NCBI GenBank assembly: GCA_029204225.1
Contig: CM055095.1
Location: 26,705,312-26,769,311, forward strand
Length of the DNA: 64,000 nucleotides
Reading direction: 5' to 3'
Source: Diphasiastrum complanatum
Taxonomy: Eukaryota > Streptophyta > Lycopodiopsida > Lycopodiales > Lycopodiaceae
Shown here: positions 33,760-48,446 of the stretch, in pieces
How the letters are laid out: every line of letters begins with the position of its first letter
How positions within the stretch are numbered: position 1 is the stretch's first letter
Translations under genes and position numbers: made by a program
Notes under the pieces: model-generated
What the model saw: only the letters and a program-made list of their open reading frames with translations
Told to the model about the DNA's origin: nothing
Database searches by the model: none

Positions 33760-36390
33760 CCTACGTTCTGCAGTACGTTAAGCTTACCTCCCTGTCGAGA
33801 ACCTTGCCCCTGATGTAGTGATATCTTATCTCAATGTGCTTACTCCTAGAATAAAATCTAGGGTTGGCCGATAAGGCAATAGCACTTTGGTTATCACAAA
33901 ACAAAATTGTGGGACTATACTGATACGGATTGATGTCTGACAACAAATTTCTTAACCAAAACGCTTCCTTAATAGATTGAAAAGCATCAATGTATTCTGT
34001 TTCAGTAGAAGAAAGTGCGTTAGAGGTTTGCTTGCGACTGTTCCACGAAATAGGACGGCCGTGGAAGAAGAATGTAAATCCAGATGTGGATTTACGATTG
34101 TCTACATCTCCTCCCCAACTTGCATCAGAATAGCCACTGAGTTGATGAAAATTGTCGTTGCTGACATCTCCATAGCAGATGCACTGGTCCATGGTAGCTC
34201 AAATATATCTCATGACTCGAATAAGAGCCTTCCAATGGATAATGCCAGGATTAGCCAAATATTGGCAATACAAATATTCTCTCATCTGCTCCTCTTCATG
34301 CTTGGTCTGGGGACATTGGTCCTTCGACAAATGCAGGCCTGGATCCATTGGTGAGTGAGCTAATTTACAATTCATCAAATTGTATCTATTAAGAACATTG
34401 TAAAAATACCTTTGTTGAGTGATGTAAATCAGTCGATTTGCTCTGTCTCTATGGATTTGAATTCCAGGACAAAAGTGAGCTTCGCCCAGATCAGTCATGT
34501 CAAATTCTGAGAACAGCATCTATTTTGCATCCTTGACCATTTTGGTATTGTTGTTGAAGAGCAACGTATCATCAACGTACAAGGTGATGGTAATGAAAGA
34601 TTGCTGCACTGACCTTGAATAAACATTGCAATCAGTAGTGCTTGGTTTGAATCCTTGTTCAATGAGAAATGTGTTGATTCTCTGAAACCAAGCTTTGGCA
34701 GACTGTTTCAAGCCGTATAATGCTTTGTGGAGTTTAAAGACATGATTCTTCATGCCTTCCAGAACTTATCCTTCGGGCTGGATCATGTAGATATCCTCTT
34801 GTATGACTCCGTTCAGTGTGCGCACTCGGCTTGATCTTCTGGGATGATTCGACTAATGAACCGCTCCTAGGACTTGTTGCTGGGTAGCAGCAACATCTTT
34901 GTCTGATTCGTTGTCTCGAAGTGGGTCGACAATAGACACGTCTGAGCCAGAAGCTCGGACTGTCGTGTCAATGGCAGGAAATGTAGGGTTCTCTTGAGCA
35001 ATATCCTTGTCTTTGAGGTCGACGAATTGATCCTCGATAAAGACTGTATCTCGGCTATACAAGATTTGTTGGGTATCAGGATCATACAGCTTGTAGGTGT
35101 TATCAGACAAAGTATATCCGATCAGGATGATCTTGAGACCTTGGAAGTCCAATTTCTTCCTTGTGTCTTTTGGGATCTACGCGTAGGGAATGCACCATAA
35201 CAATCTTAGGTTCTTCAAAAAAGGCTTAGAGCATGTCCACACCTCGTGGGGTGTCTTGTCTGAGAGGGCCTTGGTCGAACATCTGTTCTGGAGGTAAGCT
35301 GCAGTGGAGATAGCTTCAGCCCAGAATCTCTTGGGCAACGATGCATGCGATAGCATACACTTAGCAGATTTGACCAAAGTACGGTTCTTCCTCTCAGGTA
35401 AGCCATTAGATTGAGGACTGTAAGGAGTGATGAATTGCTGCTCAATGTCTTGGCTTTGACAGTACTCCTTAGACTCGACAGAGATGTATTCTCCACCGTT
35501 GTCTGACCTTAGGGCCTTGATTGTCCTTCCAGTCTCCTTTTTTGCATGCTCCTTGAAGATTCTGAAGCAGTTGAAAGATTCTGATTTCTTCTTTATGAAA
35601 TACACCATCGTCCTTCTGGAGAATTTGTCAATAAAGGTTATAATATACTTGGCATCCTTCAGCAAAGGATTTTTCATTGGGCCACATATATCTGAATGTA
35701 CAACATCTAGCAACATGTTGATGGCTTGACTTAAATGGTTTCCTAGTCTATATACCAACTAGACAGTCTTAACAGATAGGTAACTCAACTTTTTTCGCGA
35801 GGATAGTCGAGATCAAGAACAATAGATTGTTAAGACATTCGTTGTACAGTAGCATGATTTAAATGACCAAGTCTATAATGCCAAAGTAAACCTTTATTTT
35901 TATAAATTGAAGTACTGAGAGCCTGACTAGAGGCAGAAAAGATGACTTAATTTATACAAGTATTCATGCCTCTTTTCGAGTGCTAGGATCTTGCCAGTCC
36001 TATCAACTAGTTTACACTGATCACATTCAAAATATACTCTATGTCCTAAATCTGTGATTCTGCTTACAGAGAGCAGATTTGTAGATAAATTTGGTACTTA
36101 CAGGACTTTAGAGAGTAGCTTAAATTGATCATTGATCTTACAGTGCCTTCACCTTTGATAGCTTGTGTGCTATTGTCACCAAGGTGAATGAACTTATGGG
36201 TACTGTAAGGTATATAGGACTCGAAACAGCCAATGAGGCTAGTCATGTGTTGAGTGGCTCCGGAATCCAGGAACCAAGAACTGTCCCCAGATGCTTCTTG
36301 ATGGTTGGTCATGAAGGCATCACGATCTGCTTTTTGAATATGTTGTGGAGCTTCTGCAGCTACATTTGTCACTTGATTCGATTGTCCCTT
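33760..36390 (-). pseudogene. Nested copia family A protease-to-RNase H
   Basis: Minus-strand order: protease WFLDSGATQHMT (near 36,270) with intact DSG; pre-integrase remnants; integrase 35,177-35,758 with HSDICGPM, LRSDNGGEYIS and NGLPERKNR, so all three catalytic acids are present; linker; reverse transcriptase 34,199-34,753 with TLYVDDTLLF; RNase H 33,761-34,192 with GYSDASWGGD, SSTETEY and CDNQSA, catalytic acids present. Frames are separated by a handful of stops and shifts. Gag, the primer site and most of the 5' LTR are deleted, so the element cannot act on its own. It sits inside the DUF7869-like gene. Confidence 0.9.
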
Positions 36391-36394
36391 GCTG

Positions 36395-36532
36395 TGATTC
36401 TTTTGCCTTTTATTTGTCTATGCGAATTTGCATGTAAATATGCAGGCTGCGTGACAACGTTAGTAAATATGCAGCAAGAATGGAGGCAGATTAAAAATGG
36501 GATTTAGGAGAGTGGAAGGAGTAAATCCAACA
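36395..36532 (-). repeat. Truncated 5' LTR of nested copia element
   Basis: 138 bp matching the end of the 32,611-33,648 LTR (for example GCATGTAAATATGCAGGCT and GGAGTAAATCCAACA). It joins protease sequence directly, so a deletion removed the primer site and gag. Confidence 0.9.
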
Positions 36533-36537
36533 GTAAC
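36533..36537. repeat. Target-site duplication GTAAC, right copy
   Basis: Matches 32,606-32,610. Confidence 0.9.
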
Positions 36538-37495
36538 TTACCTCCAATCTTACGTATTCAAGCTGACAATTGTTGGAGGGAGAACAAGAACAAATTTATT
36601 TTTGGTCTTTGTTGTATGTTAGTGGCACATAACATCTTCCAAAAGGTAGAAATGGTTTTTTTTTTGGTTGGCCACACACATGAAGACATAGATCAGGTTT
36701 TCAATGTCCTATCCAAGGCTTTGAAGTCCAAATCAGTTCACACAATGCCAGATATGCTAGCACGAATTGGTGAAAAGATAGGTGGCGGTCGTATTGAAAG
36801 CATTGAAGTAGAAATACTGGAACAAATGTTAGATTGGAAACAATTTATAGATTCTTGTATTGCTCAAGGACTTGTCGAATATCTTTCCAAAGAAAAAATG
36901 TTATCAAGATCAATGTATAGCCAAGAGGCTTTTTGGCCACAATCCTTGCCAACCACTTTCGATTCATCTGTATCAACTTTGATCAATGAGGTCGAAATGG
37001 ATGTAGAGTTATTACCCCAGAGGTTTTGTAAGCAAAAAGCTGATGCACCTCTGATTAAATTCATCTCATGTAGAGAAGTTGTGTTGGACAAGTTCGTTGC
37101 AATGCGGCCTCCAGATGAAGATGTTGTGGAGGGTTCCATACCTATTTGGGTGGCAAAAGTTGTAGAAGTGAAGAAAAACTCAGAAGGCTTGGCCACAGAG
37201 TTTAAAGCATTATGGTGTGAACCAAAATCTAATCAATGAGATAGAAACCAGAGACAAGTTCACAACTCGAAGCTGTACAAAAATTGCTTAGAGAAAGAAT
37301 GGATTCCGAACAACAATAGACCACGATATATGGATGTAGATACAGTTGTTCATGCATGGAAATCAAAGGCAAAAAAAACAATTAAAGCACACAACTATAC
37401 TATGGAAAAATCAATATCTATTCCGGAAATATCAGTGGCACACATCAAATAATACCTGTCCAAATTATCCGATGAATTTGCAGCTGATATTGATG
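36533..37495 (+). pseudogene. DUF7869-like transposase-type gene, 3' part
   Basis: Reading resumes exactly in frame across the copia insertion: ASCGN ends on the left at the duplicated GTAAC and LPPILRIQADNCWRENKNK begins on the right (36,538 on). GHTHEDIDQVFNVLSKALK follows at about 36,669-36,720, then a 200-codon open frame to 37,239 and a further block (NCLEKEWIPNNNRPRYM) to about 37,495. The conserved acidic residues of IIDGMDQ (left part), QADN and HEDIDQ are all present. The C-terminal half is less decayed than the N-terminal half. Family assignment is from recalled motifs, not a search. Confidence 0.75.
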
Positions 37496-38049
37496 AGTAG
37501 AGTTCATGATCATTGTAGTTGTAGAGTCCTGGTTACAATCTTTGTCGCCATAATTATTGGACTTGTAATGTATTTTAGTGAGTGTTGGCAGATTCCAAAT
37601 CTGCAACAAGGCCAAATTTGGCTCCAAAAGACGTGTAATTCTTTTTGTAAATTCAGCTTGGCAATTTTGTAGAAAGTCGACTTTTTGTATGCTAGGGTGT
37701 GGGCATGTCACCCTATTATAAGTAAATCATATTCCATGGCATGTGTATTGTAAGACCATGAGGAATCATGATGTAGAAAGTTTAATGACTTTTCTGAAAG
37801 TTGAAAATAGTTTCTAATTCTCAACCTTCAGAATATTGAAATAGTAAATCACTAGTCTAAATGATTAAACTTCTACAATTTGTCTAGAATTGCACCAAAG
37901 TTGTGCATCTTTTGTAATAGTCTCTTGACTAATGTAGGGCTTGGGCCAAGACCATTAATTATAAATATGAACCACTTTTAGTGGCAAATATGCTAGCTAG
38001 GCAATTACATGAATACTAGAGAAAAGAAGCATCAAGAGGACCAATCAGC
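37496..38049. other. Non-coding sequence, LTR-like towards its end
   Basis: No gene. A TATA-like ATTATAAATATG near 37,960 and leader-like sequence precede the 38.1 kb ORF. Confidence 0.35.
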
Positions 38050-38616
38050 CCTCAAAGTTCCCGTAACCCCTTACCTGCTTATCCTGTACATCGCAAGAAA
38101 ATTTTGTCAGACAATAGATACTACAAAAACTTTGATGCCTATAGTTTGTATCTACCACCCATGGAGTTTCCTCTAGATGACCAGGTTTTTGAACTACGAC
38201 CATCCATGAGTTCAGCCCTCAGATTCACATGGCCACTCGTTCCAGGTAGTTTTGAGGACTACAAGAATTCCTGCGAGATCTTATGTAGGTTCTCAGTTGT
38301 TGCCGTGCACCAGAAAGATGATATCATTAGATTGGCCGACCATTATGTCTACTACCTGCAAAATTGGTTACTACAACCTTGGGGCACTAAGTCGAAACCC
38401 ACCAAGATTCACCTTGCCAAATGGTGGTACAACCCCAATGAGTCAATGGAGTTAGGAGCTGACCTAGCACTATACATGCAAATGCGGGACATGATTTCCA
38501 GAGAACGCAAAACCCTAAATGAAATGTTCTATTTCAAGTTCCTGGAAGGTGCCAATCCAGCCCTTGTGGATGTGGTTGAAGTGGACCCCAATTACACCAG
38601 GGAGTTAAAGAACTGA
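38050..38616 (+). CDS. Uncharacterised ORF, possibly gag-like
   Basis: An open frame of about 170-190 codons: it is open from at least 38,050 (NPLPAYPVHRKKI) and has an ATG-independent start upstream of 38,104. It reads YSLYLPPMEFPLDDQVFELR, FTWPLVPGSFEDYKNSCEIL, IHLAKWWYNPNESMELG and ends ELKN. It is aromatic-rich and probably helical, with no signal peptide, membrane segment or zinc knuckle. I recognise no family. A TATA-like site and leader precede it, and a gypsy-type LTR in opposite orientation follows, so an element-encoded structural protein is possible; a small cellular gene cannot be excluded. Confidence 0.4.
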   Translation, partial: PQSSRNPLPAYPVHRKKILSDNRYYKNFDAYSLYLPPMEFPLDDQVFELRPSMSSALRFTWPLVPGSFEDYKNSCEILCRFSVVAVHQKDDIIRLADHYVYYLQNWLLQPWGTKSKPTKIHLAKWWYNPNESMELGADLALYMQMRDMISRERKTLNEMFYFKFLEGANPALVDVVEVDPNYTRELKN

Positions 38617-38939
38617 CGAATATAAATGTGCATGAATGCACTGTAACCACTCACCTCACTATTATGCATAATACACTAGACACAGTATGGTGAGCATCTG
38701 TTGCAAGTCTCAGTTTTTCATGCATACATCTTTATTGCATCTCTACATAAATCTGCTTTGGGCATTTGCTAACTCCTATGGGCATGAATGTGCTATTAAT
38801 TAGTAATTGCCTAGTTTCACATCTGCATATTGTGCAGTTTATACTAAATAGTTTAGCCTTATCTTGTAAACTCTACATTGTGCCTAAACCCTCTGATTAG
38901 CCACGATCTCTGTAAACTTGTATATGTACAATAAATCAG
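38617..38939. other. Non-coding sequence
   Basis: No gene or recognised repeat seen. Confidence 0.4.
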
Positions 38940-39440
38940 AACAAGATAGATGATTATCAATATAGATGCGTGAACAAGAGTTCAAGTACAAACATTGTAT
39001 CAGATTATCTAGAATCAAAGATTTAGAGAGAGAGAGAGAGTAACATAGATTTCACATAGTCCCCCTTGAACAAGTCAAGACCAAATCCTTTAAATCCTTT
39101 CGTCTTACAACATAACAAATTTAAATGAAGCTGAAAAAACTTACAGTACAAGGCACCATAAAGTGAAGCAAGTTTTAGGATACCCAGCTGTTACCTGCCA
39201 CCATCCCACAAAACACAATTGCTTGAGTGATAGGTGTCATAGCTGAGCATCAGTTGTCATCCATGTCACTTTCAACTAAAATAAAATCAACAATCATTAG
39301 TCGAATCTTCCCTACCACGCATTCTACCATATCATAGTCTTGCCCTAATACCACCGTATCAAGGCATCCGCCATACTGATCAGTATAAGGCAAGTAATCC
39401 TATAGTTACATAACATTAACATAGCTTTAAGCTGATGAAG
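38940..39440 (-). repeat. Second, inverted copy of the 26 kb gypsy-type LTR
   Basis: The reverse complement aligns with 26,040-26,440: GATCAGTATGGC, TTGATACGGTG, ACTCAAGCA, GTTTTGTGGGATGGTGGCAG, then a GA/CT run (39,027-39,042 here). No primer site is seen at its internal edge. Confidence 0.65.
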
Positions 39441-40100
39441 CCCTAGTCAATCACAACAAGTGAAAGATGTGTAGTTTGGTCATAAATGTCGGTATCAGGG
39501 CATATCCGTGTGTAGTAGGTCGACATGATCGTTTCTTCCACTTGGTTTTGACACAAGTCCTAATAGCATTATGATTATCGAGCCACGAGTTTCAAGTCAT
39601 TATCATACATCTTTCTAGAAGTACAGTGTTTCAAGGTAAGCCATTGATTCGTAAGAGTGGAATGCCTATACGTGCTTTAGTTACTAAAAATCTGTTGTTA
39701 TGGATCATTTTTAGGCATCAACCTTATGTTCTATGCCTTTTCTACATCTTGCTTTAAAGTAAGCGTTTCATCAACATGGTGAAACAATGATTATGGCAAT
39801 CAAAGCACTATCTTATTTTCTTGGAGGACATAATTTTATGAAGGTGCATAAAATAATATTTTTCAAGAAAAGTATTTCCCTCAAAATTTTAGGATATGGA
39901 CCGGTGAATTCCATGCTTAGATCATCACATTTTGCAGTTTATGCTGCGTAAGTTGATTTGAGTAAGTACGAGAACTATGAGCTCTTGGATCCATACGAAA
40001 GAAGGAGGCTATTGCATGACTGCAAATTACAACTTTCACTAAAGAAAGTGTCAAAGATGGAGTAGCCTTTGAAGATTCAATTTGCACTTTGTAATATTTT
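39441..40100. other. Non-coding sequence
   Basis: No gene, LTR boundary or RNA gene recognised. Confidence 0.35.
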
Positions 40101-42582
40101 TTATTTCAATATATGGAATATCTTTGTATGTCTATTGTCTACTGGCTTGTATAACTTTACATGCTTTTTGAAAATTTTCATAATTTGACGATTTTGTATT
40201 ATGACGAATTTGCACTCTTCTGTAAAACCATTGTTCTTTGTGCTGGTTCCACCATGTTGTGTAGTTTTGTGAAATGTCGCTCTTGCATGCCAATGAGATT
40301 TCTCCATTCCTTGTGATGACATACGCTGAGACTTCCACTATTCCTTGCAAAGAATGTCGAATGGTGTCGTAATGTGTGTTGCACGTCATACAAACAAATA
40401 TAAATCGGTACCAAAAGCATCTAAACTAATTACACATATAAATGTCTATAATAGTGTTACACCAAAATCTTACCATATAAAGTGTTATATGATTTGCTCT
40501 CCATGCAATTTGAACTGCATTCACAAATTCACTGGTTGTCATTTGTATATCAGTATTTGAAAATTGATCTTTTCTCAAGTATTTCACCATGTTGTCTAGT
40601 TTTCTCCAAACTTCTACTTTGAGTAGTTGAGTAGAACCTTGTTCCTCGAAATCTTGAGTTGCAGCTATTATCTCTTTCCAAACTGAGTATTGAATCTTGT
40701 TATTTTTTCCAAAATAATTTGATAAAAATCTACGATCTTTGGATCCTCCAATGCTCGGTTTGTGTGGAATATTTTCTGATTTACCTGAAAGCTTGTCGTC
40801 TTTTTTTATTTTAACATAGCCTTTATGTAAGCCTACTTTAGACAATAAATCCTCTAATCTGGATAGAGTTTGCTTCGAAGATGACTCCGACTTGGTATTC
40901 CATGCAAACAAGATGTGAAGATATATTATTTTCTCTATTATACGCACCTCTGCATGCAATGTACAAATATGAACATTATGAATGGTATTGGTAGTACATG
41001 TTTCCAATTAGGATCATCTCGGTCTCTTGATATTCCTGTACTCCTTGTCATGTCTTTTGCTATCTTCATGCAGTAAAGACAAGGGTGCTTGGAGTTAGCT
41101 CCATGGGAAACATTGAACATACATTTCAATGTCTTCAAATCTCCTGCTAAATGCCATTCTATGTTGAAGTTGCCAATTCCTGAAATACCGAGTGGAACTC
41201 CCTCCATGTGATTGCTGATGATGTCAAGATATGATATTCTACTAAATATCCATGAGAGAATGTCATGGTCTACTTTCAACACTTGTAAGAGAAACAAGAA
41301 ATTTGATTCAACATAATATTAACATAGAGAAAAATATTCAAATAGAATCCATTTAAGAGCAACTATATCTGAAAAGCTGCCAGCCAACAAATATAATTCT
41401 TTGATTGAACACTAAAGTTGAGGCCTTCTGAGTGTTTTGAATTCAAAAGTGCTCCATTCATGACCGTAAGACTAACTTTCTCCATTTTCTGTCCCTTAAT
41501 AATAATTTCAGACTCATCTAACTTAAGAACAACAATCAACTTGCTATTGACATTTTCATTTGTAATACCATAAAATCTTATTATGAATACTGGCAACTGA
41601 TTAATATCAATAAACAAATTGTTGGAATTGTCATAAGTTAGACATTCTCCTTTTGAGCTATACACTTCATTGATATGAAATGGAATACCCACTATTTTTG
41701 GCATGCCTTGGTTTAACATGTCTCTCTTCTTTTTAAGATGAAATGGTTGTGGGATCGAAAACGTTTTTACACTCACCTGTGCAAATGCTTCCTTTATCGT
41801 CTTGAACATTGTGGCATATGCTTCTCTACTGATGTTAGCAAAATCACATGCCCCTTGTACCAATGTAATGTCTAATATTTTTCCAACTTCATTCATGATG
41901 CTATCTGTAATTGAGGCCTTAACTTTTTTCATTCTATTGTTGTCTAACATTGACTTCAAAGACTTGGTAGTCAAAATAGAACCTAATGATCTTCCAATGG
42001 AAATCCCATCGGCCAAATGTTGTTTAACAACCAATGTAGATCTATATAGCAAATGAATTTTCAGAAAATAGTCAGTAATTTTTTGGACACAAAGTATACT
42101 GAACAAATTGGACACAAATAAAAAAAATAAATCAATATCAATACAAATAAGCTAGAACTTACTTGAATGCACAAATTTTTCTTTTTCGGTAACCTCCATT
42201 GGATGAAAGATTACAAATGTTTACAAATCTCTTTCTCTTGTTAGTTTTTGTCTTTTTGTTGAGCAAATCCATGTCTTTAACCAGAGATAAATAAGAGGTA
42301 TGCATGATTTGAAATGAAATCTTCATCTTATCATTACTAATTGTAAAATCACGATAAGAAGATTGTAACATTTGATTCTCCTTCTTGAGAATATTATTTG
42401 TCTCTAAACAAGTTTTCAACTTTATAGATGTTTTTTGACACTCTTGGTATGTTCTTTAATTGCTCTTCTAAACAAAATATTTTACGCAATGAGTGTGCAT
42501 TACCATAAGCTTTCAAATTTTCACAGTAATATAAAAGACCATTTTTTTCGTGACACATATAGATTATTAACTGAGTCACCAA
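40101..42582 (-). CDS. Multi-exon transposase-like gene with WHLAGD and CLYC motifs
   Basis: Minus-strand exons share consistent splice sites. An N-terminal coiled-coil-like Lys/Glu/Asn-rich region (42,160-42,582, one apparent frameshift near 42,450) ends at donor AA|GTAAGT. Acceptor ATATAG|A rejoins in frame at STLVVKQHLADGI. A 220-codon exon (41,363-42,040) contains VLKLDESEIIIKGQKMEKV. Then VLKVDHDILSW to NIEWHLAGDLKTLK and SKHPCLYCMK (40,990-41,297), with a short intron GTACTA...CAGAG into VRIIEKIIYLHI (40,426-40,960). A last exon near 40,101-40,322 reads QGMEKSHWHARATFHKTTQH. WHLA.D followed about 20 residues later by CxYC resembles uncharacterised proteins I recall from corals, Hydra and algae, suspected to be transposon-derived. 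This is memory, not a search. Long open exons suggest recent activity or constraint. Confidence 0.55.
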
Positions 42583-43161
42583 ATTAAAATCAAGATGTTA
42601 CAATGAATATGGATCAACATGATACAATATTCCTGATGACCATAAATCTAAATGCCTTAGCTTTGCCTCCCTATAATTCATCATATTAGAATATGATAAT
42701 TTAGAATCTTTAGAAATTCTTGTTCTAATCGGAGCGTACTCTGGTAAGAGATCCACATGAAGGTAAATGGTAACAAAGCTGGAATAACAGAGCTGGAGAT
42801 GAAATAACAGAGCACGATGAAATAACAGAGTTGGAGATGGCGCTTGAACAGTTGTTCGACCATAGAGATGGAGATGGTATTCGCCCAGAGCTATGAAATG
42901 TCATAGTCCACATCTTTTTTGAATTTTTGAATGTCCAAGCTTCTAGAAGGGAATATTTTGACTTCACACGAGTCACATTTAACTGTAGCTAAAGCATTTG
43001 TCACGTTTGATGTGACTACAATAAGGGATATGCATGCGCATGTAAAGTCGTGCGGGCAGATGCATAAAGAAGTTAGAAAACTATATTTTGATTATTTTAG
43101 TGTTATTTTCTCTCTCCTACATGGCATTTCTTATAGGGCCCTTTTCGGGCCCATATTTTCT
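42583..43161. other. Non-coding sequence upstream of the transposase-like gene
   Basis: No gene. It holds short GGAGATGGAGATGG and AACAGAGCTGGAGATGAAAT repeats near 42,780-42,875 and a GGGCCCTTTTCGGGCCC dyad at 43,137-43,153. Confidence 0.4.
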
Positions 43162-43410
43162 CTAATGTTGTTGCGTTGAATCTAATTGCTCCGCCTTGGT
43201 CTTCTTATCCTTGAAGTTCTTCTTTTTGGACTGTTGCTTATTTGAGTACAATGCCATTGTCTTGGTACTCGTTGTAGATAAGTTCTTTCTCCTAACTTCT
43301 TCCTGCAATAGACTTGTTGTTAGCTTCTGGAGTGATAGCACATGAGTATTGCTAAGAAGCAATACTAGATTGTCGTAGGAGGGTCGAAGATTGGCGAGAA
43401 GTTAGTTACA
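43162..43410 (-). pseudogene. Copia family B gag fragment
   Basis: The minus strand reads LLLSNTHVLSLQKLTTSLLQ, then EEVRRKNLSTTSTKTMALYS, colinear with the gag block at 24,344-24,574. It is an isolated piece about 270 bp beyond the 3' end of the alcohol dehydrogenase gene. Confidence 0.8.
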
Positions 43411-43683
43411 TACTCAATTATCTATGCACCAATTTTTTTGCTATTTTGACATAGGTATTATGTGCAAAACCAATGAGGGTAAAGAGTGGGCTAAAAGCCT
43501 TAAATTGGGTGGACCACAGCCAATATTTTCTAGCCAAGTACTAGATGCTAGGATATTAAACAGATTGGCTACAGGTTCAAGATTCCAAGTCCAAGCTCAA
43601 GGCTTATGGGCATGTGCATGTTGTTATAAACCTCTATGAAAAGCAGAGTAAGTCAATGGATAGTTTGGCACATTCTCTGATGT

Positions 43684-46535
<2,852 letters not shown>

Positions 46536-47799
46536 GCTATTCACAGCAGGAATTACAAAACTGTAAAACTACAGCAACAAGAGAAAATTGCGGAACTATC
46601 AGAGCAGCGGTGATATCTCCTTCTAACACCTGCAAGGAAACAAGTATTTAACAGACACATAGATTATATAACCCTACAGGGATGCTGTGATGTGTAGGTA
46701 TCAGGAAAAAAAATAGGACCATATGTGCATTTATTAGTGGTTACCAATTTCCACAGAAAGCCTCTGGCTTTACTTAAGATAAGAAAAAATTGCTAAGTGT
46801 AGTATTTGAGCTCATCCAGCACAGAATTAAAACAACTTTGAGTCCGTAGTGACATGTATGAGCTGATCCAGCACAGAAGTGAAGCAGATTTGAGTTTACA
46901 AAGCAAAATTGAAGCTTAGATCGTCACGCCTATCGATTGATAGAGAGGCCTACTGCCTCCTATCAGCTACTATCGCCATAGTCAGGATTAAGTGGTGTCA
47001 GTGGAGCTTGTTTCTGTGCTGAAATAGTCCTAGAACAAGAGTCAAGACACGAGAGAGCTCCAGATTCCAGTCTTGACACTTGCTTTTCTTTGCTGCCGGA
47101 TGCGCATCCCCAGCAAATAGCATGTGAACAGAACGTGGTTGTGGACTCAAAGCCACTGACGGCTGCTGATCGAAAAAGGTTTGTCTGGCCGGGGCACAAA
47201 ATTCAATGCACATGGAAGCTTTCAATTTGGACACCCGTCAGATTCAAAGATCTCAAGTTCATTGTGGACAGTTTGCCCCTGGACAATGGACTTCTTTTTT
47301 GGGAGATTACTTTTTTGGGATCAAGTCAGTGCTGTGAAACCTCTTTCTAGTTGTCCTCAAAAAACCTGCATTTAATAAAACTTTTGTTTTTTTGAAGACT
47401 TGTACTTATAAAAGGGCTTATATGATTGTATAAAAAATCTTTAAATATTTTATAATTTTGATTTTTAAAAAAACTTGCCGATTCCATTCCTATACTTGGT
47501 TGATTTTCCTAGGAGTGGATCAAGTCATCCATTCACTCAACATCAACCTTGAAGCTTGGTCCCACTATTCTCCAAACTTGATCCCTTCATTATCTCGCAT
47601 ATTCTTAGGGATTCAGTTTTTGAGAAAACATGCACATTTATTCTTGTTTCAAGCACTTAGTCCCTCACCCACCCCTAGGCCATCTCCAAGGGAAATACTA
47701 TAAGTCGGTCTCCACCGTGATCGTGATCGACTACTTTAGATAACTACTTTTAATACATTAAATGAAGATGTTAGCAATCCCCTCTGTCAACTTCAAATA

Positions 47800-47800
<1 letters not shown>
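46536..47800. other. Upstream region of the alcohol dehydrogenase gene
   Basis: Contains the presumed promoter and 5' untranslated region. No TATA box could be picked with confidence. Short open frames around 47,000-47,350 on both strands have no recognisable domain. Confidence 0.4.

Positions 47801-47872
<72 letters not shown>
47801..47872 (+). repeat. Compound (TG)n(AG)n microsatellite
   Basis: About 22 TG units followed directly by about 14 AG units. Confidence 0.97.
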
Positions 47873-47877
<5 letters not shown>

Positions 47878-48063
47878 GAGTGTTGGGGGCGGGGGCACAT
47901 GAGGAAGTTCCTAGTTGTGCAACCAAGAACTAGCACCATAAACTAGCTTTTGCCCACATAGGCCAAGGCAAATTTGTGAGCTTGTTCCTAGCTCTCATGA
48001 TCAGTTCCTGGTTGGGGCAGCACATTCAGGCCAGGCTATTTGCCAAGAACCAGGGTGCAAAAG

Positions 48064-48065
<2 letters not shown>

Positions 48066-48118
<53 letters not shown>
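48066..48118 (+). repeat. (GA)n microsatellite
   Basis: About 26 GA units. Confidence 0.97.
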
Positions 48119-48121
<3 letters not shown>

Positions 48122-48389
48122 GTAAAACAAGTTGATCGTTGTATTTTGATTGGTCCATGTCTACATTTAGGGTTTTGACCATACCCTAGTCTATGTTAAT
48201 TGCAAGTGGAGGTGGGATGGTTAAATGGCATGTGGCCTACGTAATCATGAGATAAGCAAACTTGCTTAAAGTGAACACGAGATGTTTACAAGATTCTTGT
48301 ACTTATTTTCTTAAAAAAAACAAGGGGTTGGAAGTTGTGCCTGGAAAATGGACATGACTTAGAATTTTTCAACCCAAGAAATGAATAAT

Positions 48390-48394
<5 letters not shown>

Positions 48395-48441
<47 letters not shown>
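48395..48441 (+). repeat. (GA)n microsatellite
   Basis: About 23 GA units; third GA tract within 600 bp. Confidence 0.97.

Positions 48442-48446
<5 letters not shown>

Noticed and set aside
47801-48441. Regularly repeated blocks considered as a CRISPR-like array
   Set aside because: They are dinucleotide microsatellites with no unique spacers, in plant nuclear DNA.
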